A stretch of 9,218 bases of DNA from JAJKIP01 sp040509055 (lineage in GTDB: Bacteria; Bacteroidota; Bacteroidia; Chitinophagales; Chitinophagaceae): NCBI GenBank assembly GCA_040509055.1, contig JBEVLT010000059.1:1-9218 (forward strand), written 5' to 3'. Numbering within the stretch: the stretch's first letter is position 1; each line of letters starts with the position of its first letter. The notes under the pieces were generated by a model. It made no database searches. It saw nothing but the letters and a program-made list of their open reading frames with translations, and was not told the DNA's origin. Positions 6,571 through 9,218 of the stretch are shown piece after piece. A program made the translations under genes and the position numbers.

Positions 6571-9218
6571 TCACGCTTCGGCTTCCATATAGCTTTCCAC
6601 CGGCTCGCAGGTACAGATCAGGTTGCGGTCGCCGTGTGTATTGTTTACCCTTGCCACGGAGGGCCAGAACTTGTTTTGGGTAACGTAATACAGCGGGAAA
6701 GCCGCCTGCTCGCGGCTGTAGGCATGGGTCCAGTCAGTGCTGATCACCGCCGATTGCGTATGCGGTGCATGCTTCAGCGGGTTATCCTTCTTATCGGCTG
6801 TTCCTTCTTCAATGGCCTTTATTTCTTCGCGAATGCTCAGCAGTGCATCGCAGAAACGGTCCAGCTCTGCTTTGTCTTCACTCTCTGTCGGCTCGATCAT
6901 GATGGTGCCCGGCACCGGGAAGCTCATGGTCGGTGCATGAAAGCCGTAGTCCATCAGGCGCTTGGCCACATCCTCGGCTTCTACCTCCGCCGACTTTTTG
7001 AACGGCCGCAGGTCGACGATAAATTCATGCGCGCACTGGCCGTTGTGGTTGGTGTACAGGATATCGTACTGGCCTTCCAGCCTTGCCCGCATATAGTTAG
7101 CGTTCAGGATGGCGTATTCGGTAGCGGCTTTCACGCCTTCGTTGCCCAGCATCCGGATATAACCATAAGAGATCAGCAGGATGGAGGCAGAACCGTACGG
7201 AGCTGCGCTCACGGCGTTTGTCCCGGGTTTTTTATGGCCCGTGGTTTCCACATGGCCGGGCAGGTAAGGCGCCAGGTGCTGTTTTACGCAGATGGGGCCC
7301 ATGCCGGGACCACCGCCACCGTGCGGGATGGCAAAGGTCTTGTGCAGGTTCAGGTGGCATACATCGGCGCCGATCAGGCCCGGGGCCGTCAATCCTACCT
7401 GGGCATTCATGTTGGCGCCGTCCATGTACACCTGTCCGCCATGCTGGTGGATGATATCGGTGATCTCTTTCACGGTTTCTTCATACACGCCGTAGGTGCT
7501 GGGGTAGGTGATCATGATGCCGGCCAGGTTAGCGGCATGTTGCGCCGCTTTGGCCTTCAGGTCTTCCACATCGATATAGCCGTTCTCCAGGGCTTTTACC
7601 ACCACTACTTTCATCCCTACCATCACCGCCGAAGCGGGATTGGTGCCATGGGCCGAGATCGGGATCAGCATTACGTTGCGGTGATGCTCGCCGTTGGCCT
7701 CGTGGTAAGCCCGGATGGTCAGCAGGCCGGCGTATTCGCCCTGGGCGCCGCTGTTGGGCTGCAGGCTGCAGGCATCAAAGGCCGTAATGGTGCAGAGGTA
7801 GCGGGACAGTTCGTCCACGATATACTGGTACCCCGCTGCCTGGCCGGCAGGAGCAAAGGGATGGATGCGGCTCCAGTGTGCCCAGCTCAGCGGCATCATT
7901 TCGCTGGCGGCGTTCAGCTTCATGGTGCAGCTGCCCAGCGAGATCATGGAGGTGTTCAGTGAAAGGTCTTTGTTCTCCAGCGATTTGATATAGCGCATCA
8001 TCTGGCTTTCGCTGCGGTGCGTGTTGAACACAGGATGGGCGAGAAAAGGCGATGAACGTACCAGCGATTCGGGAAGGTGGTACAGGTCTTCGTCGTGGTC
8101 GATATCGAACGCCACGGGGTCCGTATCGTTTTCAAAGCAATTGATCAGGTCGTAGAGATCGTCGGTCGAGGTGGTCTCGTCGATGGAGATGCCGATATGC
8201 TGTTCGTCGATATACCGCAGGTTGATCTGCTGGCGTTCCGCCTTTTCCCTGATGGCTGCGGCATCGGTTGTCTTTATGGTAAAGGTGTCGAAGAAGGAAT
8301 CCGATACCAGTTCAAAGCCTCTTTCTTCGATGGCTTCGGCGGCAGTTTGTGCCAGCAGGGCAATGCGTTTGGCGATCCCCTTCAGTCCTTCAGGACCGTG
8401 GTACACGGCATACATGGCAGCCATATTGGCCAGCAGGGCCTGGGCCGTGCAGATATTGGAGGTCGCTTTTTCCCGTTTGATATGTTGTTCGCGTGTCTGC
8501 AGCGCCATCCGGAGGGCGCGATTGCCCTGTGCATCGATGCTCACGCCGATGATACGCCCGGGAATGCTGCGTTTGAACTCGTCTTTGGCGGCAAAGAAAG
8601 CCGCATGTGGCCCACCGTAACCGAGCGGTACGCCAAAGCGCTGCGCAGAACCTACGGCGCAATCGGCACCCAGCTCACCGGGAGGCGTTAATAACGTCAG
8701 CGCCAGCAGGTCGGTAGCCATCACTACGAAGGCGCCCTGGGCATGCACGGCCGCGATGAACCCGCGATAGTCGGCAACGGCGCCCTTGTTGTTGGGGTAT
8801 TGCACGATGGCGCCGAAATAGGTATGATCGATCGAAGCGGTTTTATAATCGCCGTACACGATCTCGATGCCTACGGGTATGGCCCTGGTCACCAGCACAT
8901 CCTTTGTTTGGGGAAACAGCTCTTCATCCACGAAGAATTTGGGCCGGTCGATATGGTCCTGCTTGTTCAGCGTATTGAAGAACATGGTCATGGCCTCTGC
9001 GGCAGCCGTGGCTTCGTCCAGCAGCGATGCATTGCTGATGGGCAGCCCCGTCAGGTCGCTCACCATGGTCTGGAAGTTCAGCAGGCTTTCCAGGCGGCCC
9101 TGCGATATCTCGGCCTGGTAGGGCGTGTATTGGGTGTACCAGCCCGGGTTTTCAAATACATTCCGCAGGATCACCGACGGTACGATGGTGTCGTAATAAC
9201 CCTGCCCGATGTAGTTTT
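6571..9218 (-). CDS. gcvP: Glycine dehydrogenase (decarboxylating), glycine cleavage system P-protein, 5'-partial
   Basis: PLP-dependent glycine decarboxylase that removes CO2 from glycine and passes the aminomethyl group to the lipoyl arm of H-protein. It is part of the cytoplasmic glycine cleavage system feeding 5,10-methylene-tetrahydrofolate. The stop is TGA at 6571-6573. The frame stays open to the right edge, so about 881 residues are visible and roughly 80 N-terminal residues lie outside. The first visible residues, NYIGQGYYDTIVPSVILRN, match the family well, so the GTG at 9172-9174 is an internal Val and not the start. Both halves of the single-chain P-protein are present. The N-half shows NPGWYTQYTPYQAEISQGR and LLDEATAAAEAM; the C-half shows SLGSCTMKLNAASEM, then LNLHKTFAIPHGGGGPG. 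The Lys in the HKTF motif (codon 7339-7341) is the PLP-binding lysine. No frameshift is seen. It is a fused, bacterial/mitochondrial-style P-protein, not the split gcvPA/gcvPB form. Its promoter is outside the window. Confidence 0.98.
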   Translation of the reverse strand, partial: NYIGQGYYDTIVPSVILRNVFENPGWYTQYTPYQAEISQGRLESLLNFQTMVSDLTGLPISNASLLDEATAAAEAMTMFFNTLNKQDHIDRPKFFVDEELFPQTKDVLVTRAIPVGIEIVYGDYKTASIDHTYFGAIVQYPNNKGAVADYRGFIAAVHAQGAFVVMATDLLALTLLTPPGELGADCAVGSAQRFGVPLGYGGPHAAFFAAKDEFKRSIPGRIIGVSIDAQGNRALRMALQTREQHIKREKATSNICTAQALLANMAAMYAVYHGPEGLKGIAKRIALLAQTAAEAIEERGFELVSDSFFDTFTIKTTDAAAIREKAERQQINLRYIDEQHIGISIDETTSTDDLYDLINCFENDTDPVAFDIDHDEDLYHLPESLVRSSPFLAHPVFNTHRSESQMMRYIKSLENKDLSLNTSMISLGSCTMKLNAASEMMPLSWAHWSRIHPFAPAGQAAGYQYIVDELSRYLCTITAFDACSLQPNSGAQGEYAGLLTIRAYHEANGEHHRNVMLIPISAHGTNPASAVMVGMKVVVVKALENGYIDVEDLKAKAAQHAANLAGIMITYPSTYGVYEETVKEITDIIHQHGGQVYMDGANMNAQVGLTAPGLIGADVCHLNLHKTFAIPHGGGGPGMGPICVKQHLAPYLPGHVETTGHKKPGTNAVSAAPYGSASILLISYGYIRMLGNEGVKAATEYAILNANYMRARLEGQYDILYTNHNGQCAHEFIVDLRPFKKSAEVEAEDVAKRLMDYGFHAPTMSFPVPGTIMIEPTESEDKAELDRFCDALLSIREEIKAIEEGTADKKDNPLKHAPHTQSAVISTDWTHAYSREQAAFPLYYVTQNKFWPSVARVNNTHGDRNLICTCEPVESYMEAEA

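Noticed and set aside
6634..7962. Long open frame on the plus strand opposite gcvP (442 codons)
   Set aside because: gcvP on the minus strand is unmistakable with its PLP-lysine motif. The opposite frame is His/Gly/Val-rich shadow sequence with no recognisable protein features.
9172..9174. GTG as a possible start of gcvP
   Set aside because: The frame continues upstream to the window edge with conserved family residues (NYIGQGYYDTIVPS), so this codon is an internal valine.

Overview
The window looks like ordinary chromosome of a Bacteroidota bacterium, possibly Chitinophagaceae. This is inferred from moderately high GC, weak or absent Shine-Dalgarno sequences, the style of the proteins, and a GCCTGCC-type palindrome between genes. 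No mobile element, phage gene, tRNA, rRNA or CRISPR array is visible.

Layout. Positions 1-113 hold no gene, but they carry an imperfect hairpin (69-89) just past the end of a secreted alpha/beta hydrolase gene (114-1127, minus). A small basic hypothetical protein gene (1134-1328, minus) lies 6 nt upstream of the hydrolase, so the two probably form one transcript. After a 220-nt non-coding gap comes an MscS-type mechanosensitive channel gene (1549-2334, minus). A 200-nt divergent intergenic region (2335-2534) separates it from two plus-strand genes: a 653-aa multidomain protein (2535-4496) and a 283-aa all-helical protein (4522-5373). I cannot assign either to a known family. The second gene ends one base from the end of a convergent Old Yellow Enzyme gene of the YqjM/NamA type (5375-6451, minus). 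Upstream of the OYE start are a strong palindrome (6468-6485, likely operator) and a clear intrinsic terminator (6521-6547, minus) that closes gcvP. gcvP, the glycine cleavage system P-protein (6571 to the right edge, minus), has its N-terminus beyond the window.

How the genes fit together. The minus-strand genes are unrelated housekeeping or accessory functions: a hydrolase, an osmotic safety valve, an ene-reductase and one-carbon metabolism. The two plus-strand genes form a compact unit of their own. Both proteins lack a signal peptide and begin with alanine-rich helical regions that share several landmarks, which suggests paralogous helical bundles. The larger one adds beta-rich segments with a repeated end motif and a coiled coil. 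This pair is the only part of the window that may be an undescribed system, and its function is unknown.
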